Assembly: GCF_002240355.1 (NCBI RefSeq)
Contig: NZ_CP016353.1
Span: 5,991,001-6,055,000 of the forward strand
DNA: 64,000 bases
From: Prauserella marina
GTDB lineage: Bacteria > Actinomycetota > Actinomycetes > Mycobacteriales > Pseudonocardiaceae
Direction of reading: 5' to 3'
Positions within the stretch are counted from its first letter, which is position 1, and the number at the start of each line of letters is the position of its first letter. Below the pieces are notes generated by a model that worked only from the letters and a program-made list of their open reading frames with translations, was not told where the DNA came from and ran no database searches. Shown in pieces: positions 1-6,861 of this stretch. The position numbers and the translations under genes are program-made.

Positions 1-272
1 CGGTCACCCTTGAGGCGCTGCGAAGGGCCAGGACCATGACGGACATCGAGGAATGCCTCGTGCAGGACTACCGGCTGTGCTCCCGCTTCCTCGACAGTCC
101 TGACCTGGCGGAAGGCATCCGCGCGGCCGTGATCGACAAGGACCGCGCTCCTCACTGGAACCCCGCCTCCCATGAGGAGGTGAGCGCGGAAGCCGTCGCC
201 TCGTACTTCGAACCCCTTCCGGAGGGCGAACTCCAACTCCCGCCCAGACCTTGTGGTCCGACCACACGCTAA
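1..272 (+). CDS. 3-hydroxyisobutyryl-CoA hydrolase, C-terminal end (partial)
   Basis: The window opens inside this gene; 89 codons are readable from base 3 to the stop TAA at 270-272. The stretch EGIRAAVIDKDRAPHWNP followed by a C-terminal YFEPL is typical of the tail of the ECH_2 (enoyl-CoA hydratase/isomerase-like) hydrolases that release 3-hydroxyisobutyrate in valine breakdown. The catalytic N-terminal part lies outside the window, so the substrate cannot be confirmed. The next gene, a GntR/FadR regulator, starts 51 bases downstream on the same strand. Confidence 0.7.
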   Translation, partial: VTLEALRRARTMTDIEECLVQDYRLCSRFLDSPDLAEGIRAAVIDKDRAPHWNPASHEEVSAEAVASYFEPLPEGELQLPPRPCGPTTR

Positions 273-323
273 CTACGCTGCGGCTTCAAGTGCCCTACCA
301 ACATCGATGTCGGAGGCCGAAGC

Positions 324-1028
324 GTGAGCAGTGAAGCCGCGGCGCCGAGCATTCGGCGCCTGCACACCCACGAGCAAGTACTGGCCGGCATCCAACAGCG
401 AATTCTCGGCAGCAGGCTCGTCGCGGGGGACGCGTTGCCAGCCGAACGAGACCTCGCCGATTCGCTCGGCAGCAGTCTCTCGGGTATCCGGAAAGCGCTG
501 CGCGTACTGGAATCGCTCGGCCTCATCCGCGACGAAGCGGGAAACTGGGTGCTCACGGGAAACTCTACGACGGCGCTCGCCAATCTGCTTCGGCTTCGCA
601 TGGCACTGGCAGGTTTCCGGCTCACCGATCTTGTCGAGGTGCGGGTGCAGCTCGAACGTTCGGCGGCGACCCGGGCCGCCGAGGCCGCGACATCGCAGGA
701 CCTCGGCCGGTTGCGCGACATTCTCGAAAACATGAGTGAACCCGGCATCTCGACCAACCGGTTCAACGCGCTCGACACCGAGTTTCACGTCGCGCTTGCC
801 CGCGCGTCCCACAACGCGCTCGCCGTCGAGTTGATGCAGTCACTTCGCGACGCGGTCCAAGCGGGAATGACGACGGCTTTCGCTTCAATCACGGACTGGC
901 CGGGCACCGCACACCGGCTTCACGAAGAACACGACGCCGTACTCGACGCGATCGAGACGGGAGACGGCGCGCTGGCGGCACGCAGAATCGGCGCACACGT
1001 CACCGATTTCTACCGCGCGGCGGGGTAG
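324..1028 (+). CDS. GntR-family (FadR subfamily, FCD domain) transcriptional regulator
   Basis: This 234-aa protein has an N-terminal winged helix of GntR type (about residues 14-75, with GDALPAERDLADSLG and the recognition segment after it) and a C-terminal helical FCD ligand-binding domain (about 90-230). FCD metal/ligand positions are suggested by DTEFHVALARASHN and by HEEHDAVLDAIETGD near the end. The GTG start at 324 is preceded by CGGAGG at 311-316. It follows an acyl-CoA hydrolase gene, so an organic acid or acyl ligand is plausible, but the effector is not deducible. Confidence 0.85.
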   Translation: MSSEAAAPSIRRLHTHEQVLAGIQQRILGSRLVAGDALPAERDLADSLGSSLSGIRKALRVLESLGLIRDEAGNWVLTGNSTTALANLLRLRMALAGFRLTDLVEVRVQLERSAATRAAEAATSQDLGRLRDILENMSEPGISTNRFNALDTEFHVALARASHNALAVELMQSLRDAVQAGMTTAFASITDWPGTAHRLHEEHDAVLDAIETGDGALAARRIGAHVTDFYRAAG

Positions 1029-1190
1029 GCACGACCCGGACCATCCAGTGTGGCCGGTCCCAACCTCATCGAAATTTTCTTGGCATCACTGGTTTTCTCG
1101 TCATGATTTTGGCTTCTCAGTCTGGATCAGTAGCATCATTGCTTCTGCCTCCCATGTCACGAGGAAGCAGCCGGACGAGAGGACCGCACC

Positions 1191-1853
1191 TTGGCGAGGC
1201 AGCTTCGCGCGGAGGTCACCAGAAACATGATCCTGCGCGCGGCGGCGGACGCGTTCGATCAGTACGGCTACGGCGGGACGAGCCTCAGCGATGTGCTCAG
1301 GTACGCCGGAGTCACCAAGGGCGCGCTCTACTTTCATTTCACCTCCAAGGAACAACTGGCCAACGCGATCGTCGAATGCCAGCAGGCGTGGTCCGTCGCA
1401 CCGGCGAAGGAGAACTTCGACCGAGGGGCGCCCGGACTCGAATCGGTCGTCCTGCTCTCGGTCCACTGGGCGGTGGGGCTGACCGAAGATCCGATGCTGC
1501 GAGCGAGCATCCGGCTGTCCTTGGAAACCGGAATGTTCAGTCGGCCAGACTCGGATCCCTACCGGGAATGGCTGGAGGAAACAGCGAAGCTGCTGCGCCG
1601 CGCGGCCGATTCAGGTGAACTTCGGCGCGGGATCGACCCCGAGGTGCTCGCCCGGTTCGTCGTCGGCGCATTCACCGGAGTCCAAGCCGTGTCTCAGATC
1701 CTCAGCGGACGAATGGACCTCACCCGGCGGGTCGGCGAGATGTGGGAGCTGCTGCTCCCCTCGCTCGTCGATGGCGAACGTCTCCCCTACTACCTCGCCC
1801 TCGTCGACACGGAAGGCACGCGGCGGCGGCAAGAACCAGCCGCGCAACGGTAA
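1191..1853 (+). CDS. TetR-family gamma-butyrolactone receptor-like regulator (ScbR/ArpA type)
   Basis: The 220-aa protein starts at TTG 1191. Its N-terminal helix-turn-helix (about residues 8-58) with GYGGTSLSDVLRYAGVTKG and ALYFHFTSKEQLANAIVE is the form seen in ScbR/ArpA/BarA autoregulator receptors rather than in general TetR proteins. The rest is a helical ligand-binding domain with PSLVDGERLPYY near the end. Such receptors bind 22-base ARE palindromes and are released by butyrolactone signals. A matching AAACC-N8-GGTTT element lies 235 bases downstream inside a promoter. No AfsA-type butyrolactone synthase gene is in the window, so the ligand could come from elsewhere or the protein could be an orphan pseudo-receptor. 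Confidence 0.8.
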   Translation: MARQLRAEVTRNMILRAAADAFDQYGYGGTSLSDVLRYAGVTKGALYFHFTSKEQLANAIVECQQAWSVAPAKENFDRGAPGLESVVLLSVHWAVGLTEDPMLRASIRLSLETGMFSRPDSDPYREWLEETAKLLRRAADSGELRRGIDPEVLARFVVGAFTGVQAVSQILSGRMDLTRRVGEMWELLLPSLVDGERLPYYLALVDTEGTRRRQEPAAQR

Positions 1854-1864
1854 CTCAACCGGAC

Positions 1865-1889
1865 GCGGTCACAAGCCTTCCTTGACCGC
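1865..1889 (+). terminator. Hairpin downstream of the butyrolactone receptor-like gene
   Basis: GCGGTCA at 1865-1871 pairs with TGACCGC at 1883-1889 around an 11-base loop, 12 bases after the receptor stop codon. There is no T-run, as is common in actinomycete terminators. It may end the receptor transcript before the promoter at 2083. Confidence 0.4.
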
Positions 1890-2082
1890 CAATCTGGCTA
1901 CCCAACGCAATGTGCGTTCGGATTCAAATCGACCCCTTGCCACTGTCAGGTGTCACCCAATTGAGAGGTCTTCTCACGAACAGCAGCTGCCTGAAAACTG
2001 TTCAGGTTTTGCGCGAAGCGGGATACGACCCCCTCGTGAATAGTCATCCCGCAGACCCCTACGATGCCTCCGTGCGTCGCCA

Positions 2083-2111
2083 TTGACAAAACCGGTCAGT
2101 TGGTTTGTTAT
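2083..2111 (+). promoter_or_regulatory. Promoter with overlapping ARE-like operator
   Basis: TTGACA at 2083-2088 is a perfect -35 hexamer; 17 bases later TGTTAT at 2106-2111 is a 4/6 match to TATAAT. Within and around the spacer sits AAACC (2089-2093), eight bases, then GGTTT (2102-2106). Autoregulatory elements of butyrolactone receptors have the same CC-N8-GG geometry. A bound receptor would cover both promoter boxes. The closest candidate regulator is the receptor-like protein at 1191-1853; binding is inferred, not shown. Confidence 0.6.
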
Positions 2112-2284
2112 TGGTCGGCCTCACCGGAAGACGTTGTCAGGCCGAGAGGTGCGGACACCGCGCAACCGTCGCCGCGGATGCCCGAAGACTGGGAGAGGTG
2201 AGAATTGAGTTCTGAAATCAGGCGGCTGAATTCTCTTCACAATGGACGTCGAACTCCCCGTTCAACCCGTGGATCAAGGAAACC

Positions 2285-2644
2285 GTGTCCGATCATCTGA
2301 CCATTGCCGCGCCTGGCGCGAGATACTCCAGCCAATTGGTACCGATCACCGGAGACCGGCTCATCTATCCTTCGGATCTGCAAAGCGACGCAGCGCGCAT
2401 CGTGCTTCGCTGGGGGCGTCGGTGGGCGCCGCAGACCTGGGCGGCTCGCGCGCACTTCGCCAAGCAGGGGCACGGGAATCTCACCGACGAAGTGACACCG
2501 ACCTACAGCGACGAACTGGTGACCGGGTGGTTGCTACTGCCACCCGAGCCCGCGAGCCTCGCCGCACGAGTGCGTTCAGGCGAGCTCGATGTCGCCACCG
2601 CGTTGTGCGTCGAAGCGGAAGCATGGGGACGGCGGCTCGACTGA
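2285..2644 (+). CDS. Hypothetical protein under the ARE-type promoter
   Basis: A 119-aa protein starting at GTG 2285, with AAGGA at 2275-2279 as ribosome binding site. I do not recognise a family. It has no signal peptide or membrane segment; it is rich in Ala, Arg and Trp, with the aromatic/basic patch RWGRRWAPQTW near residues 42-52 and an acidic C-terminal half. It is the first gene downstream of the TTGACA promoter and ARE-like operator. Codon use matches the neighbours. It ends 33 bases before a strong hairpin that separates it from the convergent secreted-protein gene. Confidence 0.6.
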   Translation: MSDHLTIAAPGARYSSQLVPITGDRLIYPSDLQSDAARIVLRWGRRWAPQTWAARAHFAKQGHGNLTDEVTPTYSDELVTGWLLLPPEPASLAARVRSGELDVATALCVEAEAWGRRLD

Positions 2645-2677
2645 CCATCGCGATGACGGAAACCCGCATACAGAAAC

Positions 2678-2712
2678 GGCTCTGCGTCGGCAGTGACTGC
2701 CGACGCAGAGCC
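2678..2712. terminator. Strong bidirectional hairpin between convergent genes
   Basis: GGCTCTGCGTCGGCAG (2678-2693) and its exact reverse complement (2697-2712) form a perfect 16-bp stem with a three-base loop. It lies between the stop of the gene ending at 2644 (+) and the stop at 2752 (-). A second 8-bp hairpin (GCCACGGG 2721-2728 with CCCGTGGC 2735-2742) follows. Together they probably terminate both transcripts. Confidence 0.75.
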
Positions 2713-2751
2713 TGTGACGTGCCACGGGGCCGTACCCGTGGCGGTGGATCA

Positions 2752-3528
2752 TCAGCCGAGGCCGGAAGCCAGGCTGGTCACGTTGTGGTTGGCGGCACCA
2801 GCGGCACCGGCAGCCGACTGCGACTGGTGGTACAGCGAACCGAGCGGGCTCGTCGCGCTGACCACGTCACTCGAAGCGGCACCCAGGCCCGAAGCAACGG
2901 AATCCCAGTGGTGGTGGGCAGCCGCGCCATGGACCGCGATGCTTTCCGCACCGGAGGACGCGGCACCCTGCGGACCGGCGGCCGAGATCCAGTCGGCATA
3001 CGCGGTGACGCCGTCACTGGCAACGCTCGCCACACCGGCGGAACCGGCTCCACCCGGGCCGGCTGCGGATCCGTTCGCAAGGTAGGCGGCGCCACCGTCA
3101 CGGGCATCATCCCGTGCGGCAACGGTGCTCACCTCTTCGGCAGATGCCGACACCTGCTGGGCAACCGGTTCCGTCGCCTCGACGGCAGGGGCGGCCTCGG
3201 TGACGTCGGCACGCTCGGCAGCGACGGCGGACGTGTCCGCGCGGCTGATCGCGTCCGCCGCAACCGATCCCATCTCGAAGGTTCCCGCTCCGCCGATTCC
3301 GGCGAAGCTGCCCCACGCGCCCCAGTAGGAGCCGCCGAGGCCAGTCGTACCGGACGCGACGCCGCCGGTACCGGCACCGCCAATTCCGGCGTAAGCACCA
3401 GACGCCTCATAGGCGGTACCGCCGGGGTGGGTCATCCCGTCGGCGTTCGCGACCCCTCCGAAGGCCACGACCAACGGAAAACCAATGGCTCCCGCCGTGA
3501 TGAAGCGTCTCAGCATAGACATCGACAT
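2752..3528 (-). CDS. Secreted Ala/Gly-rich protein
   Basis: A 258-aa protein with a clear signal peptide: MSMSMLRRF, a hydrophobic stretch (ITAGAIGFPLVVAFGG) and cleavage after VANA. The mature part is about half Ala, Gly and Ser, with repeated GIGGAGT/GPGGAGSAG blocks, a central Glu/Asp-rich segment (ADVTEAAPAVEATEPVAQ) and no Cys. AAAGGA at 3532-3537 precedes three in-frame ATGs at 3528, 3522 and 3516; spacing favours 3528 or 3522. I do not recognise a family; low complexity suggests a cell-surface or extracellular-matrix protein. It lies next to two chaplin-like genes on the same strand, which supports a surface role. Confidence 0.7.
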   Translation of the reverse strand: MSMSMLRRFITAGAIGFPLVVAFGGVANADGMTHPGGTAYEASGAYAGIGGAGTGGVASGTTGLGGSYWGAWGSFAGIGGAGTFEMGSVAADAISRADTSAVAAERADVTEAAPAVEATEPVAQQVSASAEEVSTVAARDDARDGGAAYLANGSAAGPGGAGSAGVASVASDGVTAYADWISAAGPQGAASSGAESIAVHGAAAHHHWDSVASGLGAASSDVVSATSPLGSLYHQSQSAAGAAGAANHNVTSLASGLG

Positions 3529-3910
3529 GAATCCTTTCCACTTTGGACAGTCGACACTCTCCGGGAGAACCCGGAAGTGGCCGCGATAGGTTCCGCGCCG
3601 GCGCCGGAGCGGCCTCACCGAATTTACCGAGATCTCGCGCTCTGTCCATTCAGGAAAGTAGTCGCGCAATCACTTCAGGTAATCTTCCGGGGGACCTCAT
3701 GGAGTCATCTGCCGTCTATGGGCGCACTCTGAGCAGAACCGGCTTCACCGAGACACCCGAAGGTGTTCCACCCGACCCTCGATCTCGATCATGAGTCAGG
3801 ACGAGCCGGGCGGATCTTTCAACCACCGTAACGGTTTTTGACTTGATGCCAGTAAACAGAGAAGGGGCCGGGCCACTAGTGGCCCGGCCCCTTCTTCAGA
3901 GGGTCTGACG
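3529..3910. other. Intergenic region: upstream of the Ala/Gly-rich protein gene plus terminator
   Basis: These 382 bases contain no supported gene. The part near 3529-3700 must hold the promoter of the Ala/Gly-rich secreted protein gene; a small CCGGG/CCCGG hairpin lies at 3561-3574 in its leader. The part at 3860-3895 is a perfect palindrome that ends the neighbouring chaplin-like gene. Confidence 0.5.
3860..3895 (-). terminator. Perfect 36-base palindrome terminating the chaplin-like gene
   Basis: Bases 3860-3895 form a perfect palindrome centred on ACTAGT (3875-3880), giving an 18-bp GC-rich stem (core GGGGCCGGGCC). It begins 15 bases after the stop codon of the gene at 3911-4261 (minus strand). 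Position and strength fit a factor-independent terminator. Confidence 0.8.
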
Positions 3911-4261
3911 TCAGTTGTCCTGAACGCTGCCGCCGTCGATGATGGTGCCCGAGGAGCAGTTGTACGGGGACGCCGAGCCGGCGGCGTTCTGTCCCGGCGA
4001 AAGCACCGGAACGCCGATGCCGTTGGCAACGTCGCGAACGGGGACCTGGACGCCAAGCACGTTGACGTTATTGTCGCAGAAGCCGACCGGCACGTTGACG
4101 TTGTGCGCGATGTCGGTGTTGTTCAGGTTGACGAGGCCAACCTGACCGTGCTGGTCGAGGTCAGAAGCGCCACCGGCGGCCTGGCCGGCCGAAGCCACTC
4201 CACCGAGGAGCACGCTGGAAACGGCAGCGACACCCGCCACAAAGCCGAGCTTCTTGTACAC
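3911..4261 (-). CDS. Chaplin-like small secreted protein, copy 2
   Basis: A 116-aa protein starting at GTG 4261 with AGGGA eight bases upstream. A signal peptide (MYKKLGFVAGVAAVSSVLLG, cleavage after ASA) is followed by a mature region rich in Asn, Val and Gly: QVGLVNLNNTDIAHNVNVPV, then FCDNNVNVLGVQVPVRD and SPYNCSSGTI. The NVNVPV..C..NVNVLG pattern resembles chaplins and rodlins, which coat aerial hyphae in Streptomyces. However, the two Cys are about 40 residues apart, wider than in a classic chaplin domain. It aligns without gaps over 116 residues with the protein at 4543-4893, so the two are tandem duplicates. Confidence 0.75.
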   Translation of the reverse strand: MYKKLGFVAGVAAVSSVLLGGVASAGQAAGGASDLDQHGQVGLVNLNNTDIAHNVNVPVGFCDNNVNVLGVQVPVRDVANGIGVPVLSPGQNAAGSASPYNCSSGTIIDGGSVQDN

Positions 4262-4311
4262 GTTATTTCCCTAGGGTTTGTAGTTGCGATTGACTTGCGG
4301 TGAGAAAAGAA

Positions 4312-4358
4312 GGGTGGAACACGGGGCGGCCTGAGCGCCCGCACTCCGTGTTCCACCC
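4312..4358 (-). terminator. Hairpin with T-rich tail between the two chaplin-like genes
   Basis: GGGTGGAACACGG (4312-4324) pairs perfectly with CCGTGTTCCACCC (4346-4358). On the minus strand the stem is followed directly by TTCTTTTCT, as in a factor-independent terminator. It lies 185 bases after the upstream paralogue's stop and 50 bases before the start of the downstream paralogue. It therefore either ends the first transcript or acts as an attenuator for the second. Confidence 0.65.
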
Positions 4359-4542
4359 CTACGACGACTCGACAATTGTTGTCCACCGACGCCACGAAGC
4401 ATCCTCCGCAGCGGGTTTCGGTTGTCCGGCAAGTATCGTTCGAGCCGTCCACGTCGTAGTGCACTGCACTGGCCCCACCGCCCATCCGAAGAGGCCGGGA
4501 GTCCACTTCCTAGCGGGAATCCGTCAGTACACCACGAGGTTT

Positions 4543-4893
4543 TCAGTTGTCCTGAACGCTGCCGCCGTCGACGATGGTGCCCGACGAGCAGTTGTACGGG
4601 GACGACGAAGCGGCGGTGTTCTCGCCCGGCGACAGGACCGGAACGCCGATGCCGTTCAGCGCGTCGCGGATCGGCACCTGCACGCCGAGGACGTTCACGT
4701 CGTTGCCGCACACACCGACCGGAACGTTCACGTTGTGGAGCACGTCGGTGTTGTTCAGGTTGACCAGGCCGACCTGGCCGAACTGCTCGATGTCGCCCCC
4801 GTGGTGGGTGCCGCCCGTAGCGGACGCCATTCCACCGAACATCACGAGGCCGGCTGCGGTTGTGGCGGTCACGATGCCAAGCTTCTTCAGCAC
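4543..4893 (-). CDS. Chaplin-like small secreted protein, copy 1
   Basis: A 116-aa protein starting at GTG 4893, chosen because AAGGAG lies six bases upstream and it opens a signal peptide (LKKLGIVTATTAAGLVMFGG, cleavage after ASA). The mature part carries GQVGLVNLNNTDVLHNVNVP, VCGNDVNVLGVQVPIRD and a second Cys in SPYNCSSGTI, like its paralogue at 3911. The last 12 residues are nearly identical in the two copies (GTIVDGGSVQDN against GTIIDGGSVQDN). The two Cys probably form a disulfide. Surface-active amyloid function is inferred from chaplin/rodlin similarity only. Confidence 0.75.
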   Translation of the reverse strand: MLKKLGIVTATTAAGLVMFGGMASATGGTHHGGDIEQFGQVGLVNLNNTDVLHNVNVPVGVCGNDVNVLGVQVPIRDALNGIGVPVLSPGENTAASSSPYNCSSGTIVDGGSVQDN

Positions 4894-5711
4894 AACGAAC
4901 TCCTTGGAGATATTGAATGTGTGTGAACCGGGATCCGTTCTCGTCTCACCCACACGGAAAACTAGCCATTGATCTTCGTTCGCTCCAACGGCAGACACGA
5001 TCGTGATGGGGTGCAACCCTGTGACCACGGACCCCATCACCTAATCGGATGGCGGCGCGATCGGGCCCGGCTGTCCGCAGTGCTCGACGTCCGATTCAAC
5101 GACGTGCCAACAAGTCCGGGTCCGGGCTCGCTCCCCAGGGAAGCGCACGCTGTCCACTCGGCACGGCCGATGTACCGCCGCGCGGCCCCACCAGATCGGC
5201 GTTGTCCCGTCGGCGCTATCTTTTGGGAACGTGGGGCTGGTTCCCCGGTAATCGCCCCCGGCGAGGTACTGGATCGATCGGTGCCATGGAACGACTTCCG
5301 CCGCGAACGACAGCAAAGCTCCCTTGCTTCGCCACGAGGCGGGCAACCGCAACGCGGGTGGGCATCAGGTTGGCGGGGAAGGAGTCGCGAGACCCGCATT
5401 CGTTGGGGTTACGCGAGAGTAGCCAACATCGTCAGAGGTAGCCGCCGATGTTGGGCGGTCGGCGCAGCGCGCAAGGACTACGGTTCGGATCTTGCCGGGT
5501 GCTGTGACGAGACAACTCACGTTAGCAACGCGGTGCCCCACACCGGAAGTCACCGACCAGGTGCATCTCTCATCGCTCAACGGCGGAAACGGCAGCCCGC
5601 GCGTCGCTGCCGTGGCCGCTACAGCGGACGGTGCTTGGTCCAATCGTTCGCCAGAATGGCCCGGTATGACGGCGCGTTCGTTGTCATGGCTGCGCCGTAC
5701 GATCCTCGGTG
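4894..5711. other. Long non-coding interval (818 bases)
   Basis: Open frames across this interval translate to low-quality, Arg-rich sequence without family resemblance, so I call no gene. Features seen: the ribosome binding site and presumed promoter of the chaplin-like gene (4894-5000); an inverted repeat GTGATGGGGT 5003-5012 with ACCCCATCAC 5031-5040; and a TACGAT -10-like hexamer at 5698-5703, eight bases before the ATG at 5712. The rest shows nothing I can name and may be decayed sequence. Confidence 0.5.
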
Positions 5712-6308
5712 ATGACCATGCAACCCGGAACCGACTCCCCTTCGCGGCAACGACGGCGACGAGCCGACGCGCGGCGCAACCGCGAGCGGGTACTTGAGGT
5801 CGCCCGCGCCGCCTACGCCACGGAAGGCCCTTCCGTGTCGGTGCACGAGATCGCGAGGAGGGCCGGGGTCGGAAACGGTACCGTCGGCAGGCACTTTCCC
5901 ACGAAGGAAGCGCTGTTGGCCGCTGTCGTACGACACCGGCTCGCAGAGCTCGTCGGCTATGCCCGCGAGCTGTCGAGCACGACCGATGCCGGAACCGCGT
6001 TCTTCAAGTACTTCGCCATCATGGTGCGAGAAGGCGCGGCGGACAGATCGTTCGTCGACACACTGGCCGGTTCGGGGATGATCACGGCGGCGATGGCCGC
6101 GGGCCCGGAGTACGACTTCCGTGGGGCGCTGGCAAGCTTGCTCGCCAGCGCGAAGGCGGCGGGTACGGTGCGGGCCGATGTCGACGTGGCCGATGTCGAG
6201 GCGCTCGCCGTCGGGTGTATGACCCGGCGGAGCGACAGGGGTGACCATTCGGCGAGGGAGCGGCTCGTCGAGGTCGTGTCCGAAGGCTTCCGTCCTCGAC
6301 ACGCCTGA
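5712..6308 (+). CDS. TetR-family transcriptional regulator
   Basis: A 198-aa protein. The helix-turn-helix is at about residues 20-65 (VLEVARAAYATEGPSVSVHE, then ARRAGVGNGTVGRHFPTKEA), a variant with GRHF instead of YRHF. The C-terminal half is helical and Ala-rich, as in the subfamily with a short ligand-binding domain. ATG 5712 is preferred over GTG 5709: TACGAT at 5698-5703 lies eight bases before it and no Shine-Dalgarno is seen, suggesting a leaderless mRNA. It is followed at once by the repeat island, and no target operon is apparent. Confidence 0.8.
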   Translation: MTMQPGTDSPSRQRRRRADARRNRERVLEVARAAYATEGPSVSVHEIARRAGVGNGTVGRHFPTKEALLAAVVRHRLAELVGYARELSSTTDAGTAFFKYFAIMVREGAADRSFVDTLAGSGMITAAMAAGPEYDFRGALASLLASAKAAGTVRADVDVADVEALAVGCMTRRSDRGDHSARERLVEVVSEGFRPRHA

Positions 6309-6861
6309 GCGTGTCGGCCGCCCATGCGCGAGTCCCCCGCCCAGCACACCGAGATCCGCAGCCAGGGCGGCGAGAACCGCACCCAGGTCGGCGAGTTCTG
6401 CGCCCAGGCTGGCGAGATCCCCGGCCAGGCTGGCGAGAACCGCACCCAGGCCGCCGAGTTCGCCGTCCGGGGCGGCGAGAACCTCGCTTGGGTCATTCAA
6501 GCCCGCGTCCGGGATCGTCAAGGCCGCATCGGCCCGAGCCGGGGGGCCTGGATCGGTAGTTGCAGCCGGAGCGTCCCGCCCACCCACGACGGTCAAGTCA
6601 CCGGTGGGCACCCGGCACCGGAGCCCCGGCATCCGGCATCCGGCATCCGGCATCCGGCATCCGGCATCCGGCATCCGGCATCCGGCATCCGGGGATCCTC
6701 GGCATGGCGCGGGCGGGCTCGCATCCTTGCAGGCGGGTCCACTGCCAGGATCATGGTGGCGGGTTCACGATGGTCCGAACGCGGAACTCGATGACCTGAG
6801 CGCGGGACTCGCGCGCGAACGGCGGGACTCACGCACCTGGACGCGGATCTCACCGGCCTGA
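6309..6861. repeat. Repeat island A: 21-base arrays in inverted orientation flanking a heptanucleotide VNTR
   Basis: Starting six bases after the TetR stop, about nine direct copies of a 21-base unit run from about 6336 to 6524 (best copies at 6357, 6378, 6399, 6420 and 6441; form CGCACCCAGGTCGGCGAGTTC minus its last base). About 235 bases later, six copies in the opposite orientation run from about 6759 to 6884 (form GCGGATCTCACCGGCCTGAG plus one base). Read outward from the centre, both arrays would encode seven-residue repeats of the A-E/D-L-x-x-L-x type. One 20-base unit (6823-6842) and stop codons break the frame, so I do not annotate a protein. The same unit and layout recur at 45.9-46.3 kb. 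Confidence 0.8.
6626..6688. repeat. (CCGGCAT)9 tandem repeat
   Basis: Nine perfect, uninterrupted copies of the heptamer CCGGCAT lie at 6626-6688, between the two arms of repeat island A. A run of identical 7-mers is prone to slippage, and because 7 is not a multiple of 3 any reading frame through it would shift with copy number. No gene is supported across it. Confidence 0.95.

Larger units (their letters stand above)
1854..2284. other. Intergenic region with terminator-like hairpin, promoter and ARE-like operator
   Basis: These 431 bases carry no convincing coding sequence. They hold a hairpin just after the receptor gene, a good sigma70-type promoter with an overlapping operator at 2083-2111, and about 170 bases of presumed 5' leader before the GTG at 2285. 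No known riboswitch was recognised in the leader. Confidence 0.6.

Noticed and set aside
1029-1190. ARE-like operator in front of the butyrolactone receptor-like gene
   Set aside because: I looked for CC-N8-GG arms in this gap and found none, so autoregulation through such a site is not supported.
2118-2284. Riboswitch in the leader of the 119-aa protein gene
   Set aside because: The leader is long enough, but I could not fit it to any known riboswitch core.
2242-3732. Long open frame on the plus strand (496 codons) across the secreted protein gene
   Set aside because: It is antisense to the signal-peptide protein at 2752-3528, Arg/Gly-rich and without family motifs; high GC keeps such frames open.
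4969-5712. Open frame of 247 codons on the plus strand in the long interval
   Set aside because: Composition is Arg-rich and irregular, with no ribosome binding site or recognisable motif; treated as non-coding.
6241-6861. Several overlapping open frames through repeat island A on both strands
   Set aside because: They consist mainly of the translated 21-base and 7-base repeats, and a 20-base unit and in-frame stops break the pattern, so a real protein is unlikely.
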